NCBI GenBank assembly: GCA_019112785.1
Contig: DXIQ01000070.1
Location: forward strand, 1 to 64,000
Length of the DNA stretch: 64,000 bases
Reading direction: 5' to 3'
DNA from: Candidatus Blautia stercorigallinarum
GTDB taxonomy: Bacteria > Bacillota > Clostridia > Lachnospirales > Lachnospiraceae
Position numbers and translations under genes: made by a program. Every line of letters starts with the position of its first letter. Position 1 is the stretch's first letter. Below are positions 39,581-49,145 of the stretch, in pieces. The notes below the pieces were generated by a model, which saw only the letters and a list, made by a program, of their open reading frames with translations, did no database searches and was not told the DNA's origin.

Positions 39581-41248
39581 TCAATATCCGTATTTTTCCA
39601 AAGCATACAGAGCCGCTCCCGCAGCTCCTACGATCTCCGGTTCTTCACAGATATACAGGCTGGCCCCGATCTTCTCCTCTACGGCCCGGACCACACCGGG
39701 ATTTTTGGCCACTCCTCCTGTCATCATAAAGTCCGGCTCCATACCTACCCGTCGGAGCAGGCCAAAAACTTTATTGGCAATGGCGTGGCAGACACCGTCT
39801 GCAATATCCGCTTTTTCCTTATTATTGGCGATCAGAGAGATCACCTCGGACTCGGCGAAAACGGAACACATACTGGTGATCTCGATCTTTTCTGTGGAAG
39901 TCAGGGCAATGGCTCCCAGTTCGTCCAGGGAAACCTCCAGGGTACGGGCGATCATTTCCAGGAAGCGGCCTGTGCCTGCGGCGCATTTGTCGTTCATGAC
40001 GAAATCCTTCACCTCTCCCTTTTCATTTAAATGGATAGCTTTGCTGTCCTGACCGCCGATGTCCAGGATGGTACGGATCCTGGGATTAAAATAGTGGGCT
40101 CCCTTGCCGTGGCAGCTGATCTCGGTCACATTTTCATCTGCAAAGGAAATGCTTACCCGTCCGTATCCTGTGGATACGATCCAGGAAATATCTTCTCTGG
40201 CAAGGCCTGCTTTCTCCAGTACCTCCTCTAAGGCTTTCTGGGCGCTGACTCCGGATTTTGCCCCGGTACGCACTACAGAAAACGCCTTGATCTTTCTATC
40301 CTGGTCCATGATCACCGCATTGGTGGAGGTGGAACCGCTGTCTATTCCCATTACATACATTGCTTTCTCTCCCTTTCCTGTTGGTCTCTCCCGGTGTATT
40401 TCCGGAGTCAGGGACTCCAGAAAAGCTTCGATCCTGGTGCGGATCTGCCCGCTGCTCTGCCGGGTATAGTCGGTTTCCAGCAAGAGCATGGGCCGGTCCA
40501 GCCAGTCCTTCAGCCAGGCGTATTCATAGGCATAATTGTCACAGAACTGCACCGTATGGTAAATGATCCCGTCTACGCTGCCTGCGAAACGGCGGATCAG
40601 CTCATCCCGGTTGGCCGCCTGTTCCATCCGCATACAGGGGAACTGGCTTAACAATCCTCTGGTATATCCGGCCAGGATTTCTTTTTCATCCACCAGGATC
40701 TTTCTTCCCAGTCCTGTGCAGGTCAGGTCAAAGGCTACATTGGCTTTATTTTCTGCCAGGATCTCTTTCATGCTGTCATTTGCCCTGGCGCCGATAATAC
40801 CGATGTTCAGAACTCCCTGCTTCCGGGCGTACTGCTGTTCCTGATCCTTGTCTTTGATATATTCCAGGAACTTTTTCTCATTAAAAGTTTTCCCGGAAAA
40901 TTTCTCATATTCCCGGATCATAGTGCGGATCCGCTGCTCATAAAGGGTGATCCCTGGTTCTTTGGTGATCCTGGGTGTGTCCAGCATATAAATGAATTTC
41001 TCAGGGAATTCTTCTTTCAGCACATCATAAAGCCGCCGGATACTGTCACAGCAGGTGGTGAGGATCACTCCCTCGTAGTCCTTTTTCATGACTTCTTCCA
41101 GGACTCCCTTGGCAAAGCTGCAGATATTGGGATGCATGCGGATCTCTGCCTGGTTAAAGTTGGTCACATCCGGCTCGATCCTCTCCATTTCGGTTCCCAT
41201 GGACTGAAAAATCTCCACAGGAGCATATTTACAAATATATCCTAACAT
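39581..41248 (-). CDS. 2-hydroxyacyl-CoA dehydratase-like / BadF-BadG activase fusion
   Basis: C-terminal MGIDSGSTSTNAVIMDQDRKI...ILDIGGQDSKAI...MNDKCAAGTGRFLE activase; N-terminal ~280 aa dehydratase D-component-like. Confidence 0.85.
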   Translation of the reverse strand: MLGYICKYAPVEIFQSMGTEMERIEPDVTNFNQAEIRMHPNICSFAKGVLEEVMKKDYEGVILTTCCDSIRRLYDVLKEEFPEKFIYMLDTPRITKEPGITLYEQRIRTMIREYEKFSGKTFNEKKFLEYIKDKDQEQQYARKQGVLNIGIIGARANDSMKEILAENKANVAFDLTCTGLGRKILVDEKEILAGYTRGLLSQFPCMRMEQAANRDELIRRFAGSVDGIIYHTVQFCDNYAYEYAWLKDWLDRPMLLLETDYTRQSSGQIRTRIEAFLESLTPEIHRERPTGKGEKAMYVMGIDSGSTSTNAVIMDQDRKIKAFSVVRTGAKSGVSAQKALEEVLEKAGLAREDISWIVSTGYGRVSISFADENVTEISCHGKGAHYFNPRIRTILDIGGQDSKAIHLNEKGEVKDFVMNDKCAAGTGRFLEMIARTLEVSLDELGAIALTSTEKIEITSMCSVFAESEVISLIANNKEKADIADGVCHAIANKVFGLLRRVGMEPDFMMTGGVAKNPGVVRAVEEKIGASLYICEEPEIVGAAGAALYALEKYGY

Positions 41249-42546
41249 ACCTTCTTCTCTTCCTTCTTAGATGTCTCTTGGTCTTCTCCTGTATCCAGCA
41301 TTTCCAGGAAAGCTTCCAGACGGGTCTTGATCTGTCCGTCATGGCTGTTCCGTCTGTCGATCCCGTCTCCGTCCAGGATCAGCATGGGGATATCCATCTC
41401 CTGCATTTTTTCTTTCAGAAGGATACTTCCTCCTGAAGACTGTTTGCAGCCCCAGTGGCAGAACTGGATCACCGCATCGGGATTCAGTGTCCTTGCCAGC
41501 TCTCCCACCATTTCCGCCTTGTGGGAATAAGAACCATTATAAAGATTCCGTATGATCTTCTTTGCCAGGGCATGGAAAGGCTTTGTCTCGTCCATTTCCT
41601 CCATGGAATCCATGATGATATCGCTGGCAATGATCTGGTACTTCCGGCTGGAATTAAAATAGCTCTGCAGGGTTTCCTGATAAAATGGGAGAAGATGGAT
41701 CCACAGGATCTTCTTTCCCTCAAATTTGGGATAATTCTTGATATCCCGGATCATAAACCGGATCAGATCCAGGAACTCCTGTCTGCCGATGAGAAGGTGC
41801 ATGCCCATCATCATATAAAGATGGCTGATCAGTTCTCCCGGATAATACCTCTCACTCTGAAGCTTAAAAAATTCCATCAGCGCCTCTCTGGTCGCATTCT
41901 CGATCCGGATAGCCTCCCGGAGTTTTTCTTCCTCAAAATTTCTGCCAAAGCGGTTTTCCAGTTCTTTTGCAAAGTCTTTCAGCTGGTCTGCCAGATAGTC
42001 TACAGATTCCGGGTCATCTCTGTAAGGAACATCCAGAAAAGTAAAGGGCACTCCCTTTTTCTTCTCCAGATACCGGAAAGTGTTCAGATTCCCGTCGCAG
42101 GAAAGAGAGGTAGTTACCGCATATTCCGGCACAGGAACTGCCCCGCTGTCAATAGCCCCTACAAAAGTTTTATGGTAAGAACACAGGGTAGGCGCGATTC
42201 CCGTATTCTGGGCATAATCGATAAAGAAATCTTCCAGATGATATCCGCTGAAATAACAGGAAAGACATTCGATAGAAAGTGTCTGAAGTCCGAAACAGCT
42301 GATCAGCTCAGAAGGGGCAAAAATGTTCCCCCATACATAGCTCTCCGGCTTTCCCAGGGAATCTGCCACCAAAGACATCATCATAGCTTCCAGCTTCTGA
42401 TATCCTTTGGAAATGCCTTTCTTTGGAAGAAGCTTTGTACGGAGCTTGTTAGCCTTAAATCCCAGGAGCATCTTTTCCCAGCTCTCGCCCGGATGTTCCA
42501 CGGTCTGTTCTTTTACATGATCAATATATTTATCTGCGATCCACAT
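41242..42546 (-). CDS. 2-hydroxyacyl-CoA dehydratase subunit
   Basis: PSELISCFGLQTLSIECLSCYFSGYHLEDFF; CHWGCKQSSGGSILLKEKMQEMDIPMLILDGDGIDRRN. Confidence 0.85.
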   Translation of the reverse strand: MWIADKYIDHVKEQTVEHPGESWEKMLLGFKANKLRTKLLPKKGISKGYQKLEAMMMSLVADSLGKPESYVWGNIFAPSELISCFGLQTLSIECLSCYFSGYHLEDFFIDYAQNTGIAPTLCSYHKTFVGAIDSGAVPVPEYAVTTSLSCDGNLNTFRYLEKKKGVPFTFLDVPYRDDPESVDYLADQLKDFAKELENRFGRNFEEEKLREAIRIENATREALMEFFKLQSERYYPGELISHLYMMMGMHLLIGRQEFLDLIRFMIRDIKNYPKFEGKKILWIHLLPFYQETLQSYFNSSRKYQIIASDIIMDSMEEMDETKPFHALAKKIIRNLYNGSYSHKAEMVGELARTLNPDAVIQFCHWGCKQSSGGSILLKEKMQEMDIPMLILDGDGIDRRNSHDGQIKTRLEAFLEMLDTGEDQETSKKEEKKVC

Positions 42547-42778
42547 CCTATATCCTCCAGTCTTTAAAATCTTACAGAATAATGGTATACCACATTTTCA
42601 GCCAAATTTCCAGGGACATATTCCAGTCTCCAGAAAGAAGAGAGAGATTGTCCGCCAGTTTTCAATGATTTCCGGAGTTTCCACCTCCGCATTCCAGAAC
42701 TTTCTCCTTCTGGGCCGTAGTAGCCAGGCTACTGCTATCTGTCCATTTTTGATTCTATCTGTTTGAGCCGCCGTTACC

Positions 42779-42838
42779 AAAAAACCCCTTAGCCGGGTCT
42801 GCCGGGAAGCAGCTGGTCCGACTAAGGGATTATTTTTT
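42779..42838 (-). terminator. intrinsic terminator for the 42.8-47.4 kb operon
   Basis: Minus strand aatcccttagtcgg...ctgc ttcccg gcag...ccggctaaggggttttttgg. Confidence 0.7.
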
Positions 42839-42844
42839 GTATCA

Positions 42845-44353
42845 TTAAAATCTTTTTATCTTTCTTGTAGTCGTCTTCTCAAACTCTGTATCTCTGACGA
42901 TCAGGCTGTAGATCTTCTTCTGGGGAGCCGCTGTCTTATTGTACTGGTCAATGACTTCCTGAAGACTTGCCTTTACATCTTTGATCCTTTTTTTCTTCAC
43001 ATAATCCTGATCCGGATAAATCTCCGCCTCGATGACGCCGTTATGGTCACGGACAAGAACTTCTCCTACCAGACGGTTCGTGCTGAGAGCGTTTTCCAGC
43101 TCCTCAGGAGATACGTTTTCTCCGTTCTTTGTAATGATCAGGTTTTTCTTTCTTCCGGTAAGATAAACAAAACCTTCCTCGTCTACATAGCCCAGATCTC
43201 CGGTCTTCAGCCAGCCGTCTTCCAGGGTCTCGGCTGTCTCTTCCGGCATTTTATAGTATCCCTGCATAACGCTGCTGCCCTTTACCCACAGTTCTCCGTC
43301 TACAGTCTTTGCCTGACAGTTGGGCACCAGCTGTCCCACGGAATCCTTCCGGATGTTCCACTTCTGGGAAATACTGATAACCGGAGAACATTCGGTCATG
43401 CCGTAGCCCTGCTGAATGGTGATGTCATATTTTTTAAACAGATCTATGTAGGAAGGATCCAGATAAGCGCCGCCGCTGCAGATGGTATGGAACTGTTTTC
43501 CAAAGACCTGATTCTTCACGATCTTGGCTGGAAGCAGGGAAGCGTCTTCCAGCTTCTTGGCCATGGTCTCGATCATCAGGGGAACCATCAGGATCATCTC
43601 CGGCTTGAAAAGCTTAATGTTCTTGGCAACACGGAGAAGGGAATCGTTGATACAGATCACCGCTGCCAGGGATACGCCTTTCAGGATATCCATGCTCAGA
43701 CAGTAAGCATGGTGGATAGGAAGCACTGTCATGATCACAATGCGTTCCGGGATCTTCATATCCAGACAGGTAGCGTTTTCCGCCACGTTTCTGTGAGTCA
43801 GCATAACGCCTTTACTCTTTCCCGTAGTACCTGAGGTAAACATAATCGTACACAGCTGATCCGGATCCGGTGTATAATCAAAACTTCCTCTGTGCTCCTC
43901 AAGAAGTTTCCAGAAAGCGCGGGCATGATCGTCATGTTCCTGCTGCTGCATGGAGATCAGGGTCTTAAGCTTTGGGCAGCGTTCTTTAGCTATAGCTGCA
44001 ACATCTTTTCTCACTTCATCATAGACAAGGACTGTGGAATCTGACCGCGCGATAAGGTCGCAGACGTCTTCTGCCGGCAGGTTTACATCCAGAGGCACTA
44101 CCACGCTGCCGCTGTTGACTGTACCGAAATAGGCAACCAGCCAGGCGTAGGAAGTCATTCCGATCACCGCAATGTGTTTTCCCTGCTCTCCCAGGTCCTG
44201 GAGGACTCTGGAAAAGCTTTCGCTGTCTTCCCGCAGCTGGGTATAGGTTTTGGATCCGATTTCATTTTTGCTTATTTTATAGCGAATAGCATCTTCCGGT
44301 CCGTATTTTTCCTCCGTATTTACCAGAATCTGGCGAACTGTACTGCAAAGCAT
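42845..44353 (-). CDS. AMP-binding adenylate-forming ligase (acyl-CoA synthetase / A-domain-like)
   Basis: IMFTSGTTGKSKGVMLTHRN; QQGYGMTECSPVIS; GWLKTGDLGYVDEEGFVYLTGRKKNLI. Confidence 0.92.
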   Translation of the reverse strand: MLCSTVRQILVNTEEKYGPEDAIRYKISKNEIGSKTYTQLREDSESFSRVLQDLGEQGKHIAVIGMTSYAWLVAYFGTVNSGSVVVPLDVNLPAEDVCDLIARSDSTVLVYDEVRKDVAAIAKERCPKLKTLISMQQQEHDDHARAFWKLLEEHRGSFDYTPDPDQLCTIMFTSGTTGKSKGVMLTHRNVAENATCLDMKIPERIVIMTVLPIHHAYCLSMDILKGVSLAAVICINDSLLRVAKNIKLFKPEMILMVPLMIETMAKKLEDASLLPAKIVKNQVFGKQFHTICSGGAYLDPSYIDLFKKYDITIQQGYGMTECSPVISISQKWNIRKDSVGQLVPNCQAKTVDGELWVKGSSVMQGYYKMPEETAETLEDGWLKTGDLGYVDEEGFVYLTGRKKNLIITKNGENVSPEELENALSTNRLVGEVLVRDHNGVIEAEIYPDQDYVKKKRIKDVKASLQEVIDQYNKTAAPQKKIYSLIVRDTEFEKTTTRKIKRF

Positions 44354-44382
44354 ATATTTTCCATCCTTTCCCTGCTTCAGAA

Positions 44383-44616
44383 TCAGTTTTCAGCAACAAG
44401 TTTTTCAAGATAATCTACAGCTTCCTGTACTGTACGGATGTTCATAGCCTCTGTCTGCTCGATCTCCACGTCAAACTCATCCTCGATCTCTCCCAGCATA
44501 CTCATAAAATCATAAGAGGTAAATCCCAGATCTTCCATGAAACGGGATTCCGGATGGATATTTTCTTTTTCCACTTCTACATAACTGCAAATGATATCAA
44601 CTAATTTTTCAAACAT
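44383..44616 (-). CDS. acyl/peptidyl carrier protein
   Basis: 78 aa; phosphopantetheine-site-like GFTSYDFMSMLGEIEDEFDVEIE. Confidence 0.85.
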   Translation of the reverse strand: MFEKLVDIICSYVEVEKENIHPESRFMEDLGFTSYDFMSMLGEIEDEFDVEIEQTEAMNIRTVQEAVDYLEKLVAEN

Positions 44617-44636
44617 GATCTTTTCCTCCTGAATTT

Positions 44637-46043
44637 TTATACCAGCTTGATGATCTCACCAATAGTCAGATCCGGGTTTTCTGCTCCTTTGAACATGATC
44701 TTGCACAGATAGTAATAAAGATATTCCAGCTCATCCCTGGACACTGCCTTGATCTGATGCTCGAAGTTAAAGTCCAGTCCATTGTCCTCGGGACGGTGCA
44801 TAACAGTCAGATACATTCCCTGGGGGCAGCTTCCGTTAGGATACCATTTTGTCTTATAACGGATATCCCCCAGTTGGGTAAGTCCGTTCTCCTGAAGGGT
44901 CATCGGCTGATAGGTCAGGGAAATCGGTTCATAAGTCAGACCTGCATGAGGCTGAGGATAGATCTTGGAACGGTAAGCAAAATAGGCGGTAGGATCATAG
45001 TTTGCGTGACGGAAGATCTCATTTTGTTTGTCCCGGATAGCATAAACGCCGTCAATAAATTTCATATCTTCAGAAAAGATCGTCCGGATAGGGAAAGAAT
45101 GGATCCTGGTGCCGCCGGATTTCTTTTCTTTCAAAGTCGCACGTCTTGCAATGGCATTGTTGATAGACACATCCTCAAAACCGTTCATCTTCTGGAAATA
45201 GGTACGCAGGCCCATGATCAGCAGGCAGGCTAAAGAAACATGATATTTCTCGCAGAAATCCATCAGCCGCTTTGTAGGTTCTGCTTCCAGATGGAAAATA
45301 TCCAGGGCGGATTTTGTATCATCAGAAGCATTGAAAGCTGTCCGCAGTTCCGGATTTTTAAACATCTCTCTGGCAGCCTCCAGCTTATCCCTTCCATGGA
45401 TACCGTTGTAGATCGGTTCGCCTTTTTCAATTTCTTTCTGGAAATATTCAATATCTCTTAACTGGGCTTTGCTGCCGGCCTCATAGGCAAGGTCTTTCTG
45501 CAGCTGGTCAATATAGGAAGCCATCTCTTTCGGATATGGAACTCCTTCATATTTTTCATTACAGTAAAGTTCGATAATATCTTTCATAAAGCAGATCAGA
45601 GACTGAGCGTCTGCGATCATATGATGTACCAGGAAATAGATCCCGTTAAATCCGTCAGGCATCTGGATCATAACGATCCGGCTCATCTGAGAGTCTTCCA
45701 TCTTGAAAGGCACGGTAGTCCACTTCTGCATAGTAGCTTCTGCTTCTTCCATAGTCCCTTTGGAGAAATCCACAAACTCGATCTTCATCTCTTCCGGATC
45801 TGCCACATACTGATACCAGTTTCCTTCTTTATCTTTTGCAAAACGGATCCGCATGCCTTCGCTTCTTGCATAAGCCTTATTAATGGATTTTGCCAGAAGA
45901 TCCCAGTCAATCTCAATTTCAATAGTCACGCTGGTACCAATGTTCAGCACTGCCGCTGTGGGACAGAAAGGCAGATAGTACAGATGGAATTTCTGCGCTA
46001 CAGTCAACGGGTATACTTTGTGTCCTTTTCTTGTTCTCATCAT
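44637..46043 (-). CDS. stand-alone condensation-domain-type acyltransferase
   Basis: HHxxxD motif HHMIADAQSL; overall C-domain pattern (PLTVAQKFHLYY..., SINNAIARR). Confidence 0.75.
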   Translation of the reverse strand: MMRTRKGHKVYPLTVAQKFHLYYLPFCPTAAVLNIGTSVTIEIEIDWDLLAKSINKAYARSEGMRIRFAKDKEGNWYQYVADPEEMKIEFVDFSKGTMEEAEATMQKWTTVPFKMEDSQMSRIVMIQMPDGFNGIYFLVHHMIADAQSLICFMKDIIELYCNEKYEGVPYPKEMASYIDQLQKDLAYEAGSKAQLRDIEYFQKEIEKGEPIYNGIHGRDKLEAAREMFKNPELRTAFNASDDTKSALDIFHLEAEPTKRLMDFCEKYHVSLACLLIMGLRTYFQKMNGFEDVSINNAIARRATLKEKKSGGTRIHSFPIRTIFSEDMKFIDGVYAIRDKQNEIFRHANYDPTAYFAYRSKIYPQPHAGLTYEPISLTYQPMTLQENGLTQLGDIRYKTKWYPNGSCPQGMYLTVMHRPEDNGLDFNFEHQIKAVSRDELEYLYYYLCKIMFKGAENPDLTIGEIIKLV

Positions 46044-46993
46044 TTCATTATTCCTCCGATAAATGAATCAAGGGCCTTTTCATATGCTGCCGTATCTTTA
46101 TAATAGCTCTCTGCGTGGCCTGCGTCTTTTACAATCAGTTTCGTCTTGGGCGCTGCACAATTCTTATAGATTTCCTCGCACATCCAGCAGGGGACAAAAA
46201 TATCTTTTTCTCCGTGGATAAACAGGAAAGGTACCTTGGCCTTCCGCACTTCTCTTGCAGCGTTGCAATCGTCCAGTCCATAACCGGCTTTTTTCTTATT
46301 CAGCTTATCTGCGATCTGGATCATAGGGAAAGCCGGAAGGTGATACATACTGTGAAGCACATGGGTAAATACCTCTTTGGCCGAGGTAAAGGCACAGTCA
46401 GAAACAATCCCTTTCACCTGTGGCGGAAGCTTCATTCCTCCCATCATGCAGACAGTTGCGCCTCCCATGGAATTTCCGTGAAGGAGGATCTGGGCGTCCT
46501 CCCCGATCTCATGGATCATCCATTTGACCCACTCCATGCCGTCATACCGATCCATGGTGCCGAAACCGATATAAGTACCTTCACTGTCCCCGTGGGCTCT
46601 TTCATCAATGAGCAGCATCCGGAATCCATGTTTCAGATAGTAATAGGACAGGCTTCCGTAGTCATTCAGTCCTTTGCTTGTATAACCATGGAAACAGATC
46701 ACTGCTTTGTTTCCTTCATCGCCTTTAAAATATGTGCCGTGAAGCTTCAGGCCGTCTCTGGATCGGATCCACACATCCTGATGAGGCTGCTCCATCATCC
46801 AGGCGCTTCTCTTATGCATCATGGGAAAATATTGTTCCCAGTCCACCCCGGACATCTTCATGGTACGTTCTGTTTTTGCATTATAACGCTTCATGGTCCT
46901 TCTGTAGAAATATGCTGTGCCCGCTGCTTCCGCCGCAGCTACAGCCCCCAGAAGTCCGGCTGCTCCCTTCAGTAAATTACCCATTTTATTCAC
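46040..46993 (-). CDS. alpha/beta hydrolase with N-terminal membrane segment
   Basis: GNSMGGATVCMMGG nucleophile elbow; VICFHGYTSKG; DAGHAESYYKD. Confidence 0.88.
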   Translation of the reverse strand: MNKMGNLLKGAAGLLGAVAAAEAAGTAYFYRRTMKRYNAKTERTMKMSGVDWEQYFPMMHKRSAWMMEQPHQDVWIRSRDGLKLHGTYFKGDEGNKAVICFHGYTSKGLNDYGSLSYYYLKHGFRMLLIDERAHGDSEGTYIGFGTMDRYDGMEWVKWMIHEIGEDAQILLHGNSMGGATVCMMGGMKLPPQVKGIVSDCAFTSAKEVFTHVLHSMYHLPAFPMIQIADKLNKKKAGYGLDDCNAAREVRKAKVPFLFIHGEKDIFVPCWMCEEIYKNCAAPKTKLIVKDAGHAESYYKDTAAYEKALDSFIGGIMK

Positions 46994-47010
46994 CTGCTTT
47001 TCTGAACATC

Positions 47011-47358
47011 CTATTTTTTACTTTTCTTCTTTTTTTTGCTGTTGATCAGATCTTTTAACTTTAACGCCTTATCAATATTTCCTTCTACTTTTAATTTTCC
47101 AAGAGTTACCGCAAGGATAGGATCTGTTTTTCCATCTGCGATCTTAAAGAGAGTCTCCGCGGAACAGGTAAACATAGCGTCTCTGTCAAAATACTCATAA
47201 GGCTCCACATACAGCTTGCCTTCCTTTACCTCAGCATAGAAAATCCCTTCTGCCTCTCCTGTAATGTTAAACTGATATGCCAGATGTTCCTGGATGTCAC
47301 TGACATCTGCGTCCATCAGCATTCCTTTTACCTTTGAAAACATATCTGCGTAGGTCAT
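47011..47358 (-). CDS. SCP2 sterol-binding domain protein
   Basis: ISPSCP2-like FTCSAETLFKIADGKTDPILAVTLGKLKVEGNIDKALKLKDLI. Confidence 0.85.
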   Translation of the reverse strand: MTYADMFSKVKGMLMDADVSDIQEHLAYQFNITGEAEGIFYAEVKEGKLYVEPYEYFDRDAMFTCSAETLFKIADGKTDPILAVTLGKLKVEGNIDKALKLKDLINSKKKKKSKK

Positions 47359-47392
47359 AGTATCCTCCTTTTCGACCTTTTTCAGCCCTTTT

Positions 47393-47450
47393 CGACCGCT
47401 GGTCGTCTTTCTTTTGATGTTAGATTACCATTTTTTCGGCCAGTGGTCAA
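47393..47450 (-). promoter_or_regulatory. promoter with two TetR-type operators
   Basis: Minus strand TTGACC (47445-47450) - 17 bp - TAATCT (47422-47427); CGACCgctGGTCG palindrome at 47393-47405 and related CGGCCAGTGGTCAA at 47437-47450. Confidence 0.6.
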
Positions 47451-47576
47451 TCCTGGTTCTGTTCAAAATATTTTTGATTTTTTCTTGTTTTTTTGTTGGT
47501 TTTTATTGTTTGTTCTTTTCCCCTGTCTGTGCTATAGTAGTTAGTAAGTTACTGTTTTTACATCCATAACAGAAAG

Positions 47577-48203
47577 GTGATATTTATGCCAAATCCGTTG
47601 AAATACAATCAGATCCTGGACGCTCTTCAGAAACTTCTGGCCAATCATGAACTGCAGAGCATATCTGTCAGTGAGATCGCCCATACTGCCGGGATCGGAA
47701 AGGGAAGTATCTATTATTATTTTCCTTCCAAGGATGCCATTCTCCAGGCCCTGGTAGAGAGAAATTATGAAAAGCCTCTCCAGACGGCAAAGTCTCTGGC
47801 CTATCAAAGGGAAATCCCGCCTTTTACAAGAATGGCTATGATCTTTCAGGCCTGCCGGAATTCTTCTTCTGAGTTCCTGAAATCCCAGGACCAGACAGAT
47901 TCCAGCACACAGACCAGGATCTTTATCCATCAGAAGTATGTGAATCATATCATTACGGAATTAAAACCTGTGCTGGCAGAGATCATCCGCCAGGGGATCC
48001 AGGGCGGGGAGATCCATTTTGAGGATCCTGAGGCTCTGGCAGAGATCGTTCTCATTGTTCTTACAGTAAAAATGGACAACACATTGGTTCCCTCCTCCAG
48101 AGAAGAGATTGAAAATACGATCAGCGCCCTGATCTCTCTTCTGGAAAAGGGCACGGGAAATCCTGCCGGATCCCTGAATTTTCTGAAAAGCCAGACACCA
48201 TAA
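47577..48203 (+). CDS. TetR/AcrR family transcriptional regulator
   Basis: ILDALQKLLANHELQSISVSEIAHTAGIGKGSIYYYFPSKDAILQALVE; divergent from SCP2 operon. Translated start may be ATG 47586. Confidence 0.9.
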   Translation: MIFMPNPLKYNQILDALQKLLANHELQSISVSEIAHTAGIGKGSIYYYFPSKDAILQALVERNYEKPLQTAKSLAYQREIPPFTRMAMIFQACRNSSSEFLKSQDQTDSSTQTRIFIHQKYVNHIITELKPVLAEIIRQGIQGGEIHFEDPEALAEIVLIVLTVKMDNTLVPSSREEIENTISALISLLEKGTGNPAGSLNFLKSQTP

Positions 48204-48290
48204 TCATAGTATAATCCCCGGCGGCATCCCTGCAGACCTCCGGGTGATCGGACAGGGTAAGGTTTCCTGGGCAGGCTTATTCCACCACGA

Positions 48291-48329
48291 AAAAAAGACC
48301 ATCGGGGCTTCTTCCCAACGGTCTTTTTT
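48291..48329. terminator. bidirectional terminator
   Basis: aaaaaagaccatcggggcttcttcccaacggtctttttt between convergent genes. Confidence 0.7.
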
Positions 48330-48343
48330 CTCTTTGCTCTTAT

Positions 48344-48949
48344 TTACTCTTCAAAAAGTCCTTTCAGTGCTTTCACACATCCTTCGATACCAAGAGTGCC
48401 TGAGTCAAGGACAATATCATAATTTTTCTTGTCATCCCAGACTTTTCCGGTGTTTGCCCGGAAGTAGGCAGATCTCTTTTTGTTATAATATTTTCTGGTA
48501 GCTTCTACATTCTGAGGATCGATCCCATATTCTTCAACGATCCGCTTTTTGATATCTTCTTCACTGCTGCAATAAATAAATACCTTTGCTACTCCTTTCA
48601 TGTTCTTCAAGGCGTATGCAGCACAATGTCCCATGAAAATCCCCGGGCCGTTCTGAGCCAGACGCCGGATCTCCATCTGTTCATCCAGGAAAACTTTTCC
48701 TTCCTCCGGCAGCATATTGGCATCTCCCGACTGTACTCTGTTCATAAGGAAAAGAGAATAGATCAGGCTGCCTGTAGCTTTTTCTTCATACTGGTCAATA
48801 CGTTCTGTGGAAATTCCCCTTTTCTGGGCCACGGTTTCAAGGATCTCACGTCCATAGAAAGGTACGTTGCAAACCTCGCCTAGTTTTTTACCGATCTGTG
48901 TTCCGCCGCTTCCATATTCTCTTTCAATAGTAATATATCGATACTTCAT
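48344..48949 (-). CDS. cytidylate kinase-like family protein
   Basis: ITIEREYGSGGTQIGKKLGEVCNVPFYGREILE; start at MKYRY preferred over ORF-track start. Confidence 0.85.
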   Translation of the reverse strand: MKYRYITIEREYGSGGTQIGKKLGEVCNVPFYGREILETVAQKRGISTERIDQYEEKATGSLIYSLFLMNRVQSGDANMLPEEGKVFLDEQMEIRRLAQNGPGIFMGHCAAYALKNMKGVAKVFIYCSSEEDIKKRIVEEYGIDPQNVEATRKYYNKKRSAYFRANTGKVWDDKKNYDIVLDSGTLGIEGCVKALKGLFEE

Positions 48950-49145
48950 CCTGCAACCTCCTCTATCAGCCACAACTTAAGCAACATCTGTTGATTAATT
49001 CTCACGAATATAATAATGGCTCTCTGTTGATTGTTCATCACAATAGTATTATAATGAAAAAAAGGGAAAGCAACAATAGACACAGGACAAATTTATGAGG
49101 TTTATTATACATTTTTCAAAAATTGTTGCTTAAAGGTGCAAAGTT

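Noticed and set aside
39027-40052. 341-aa plus-strand ORF
   Set aside because: Antisense across the Rpn-family gene and the activase gene; spans two unrelated genes with no domain.
41455-42567. 370-aa plus-strand ORF
   Set aside because: Antisense to the 2-hydroxyacyl-CoA dehydratase subunit; no recognisable domain.
42598-42780. 60-aa minus-strand ORF after the dehydratase operon
   Set aside because: No RBS or domain; overlaps the terminator region.
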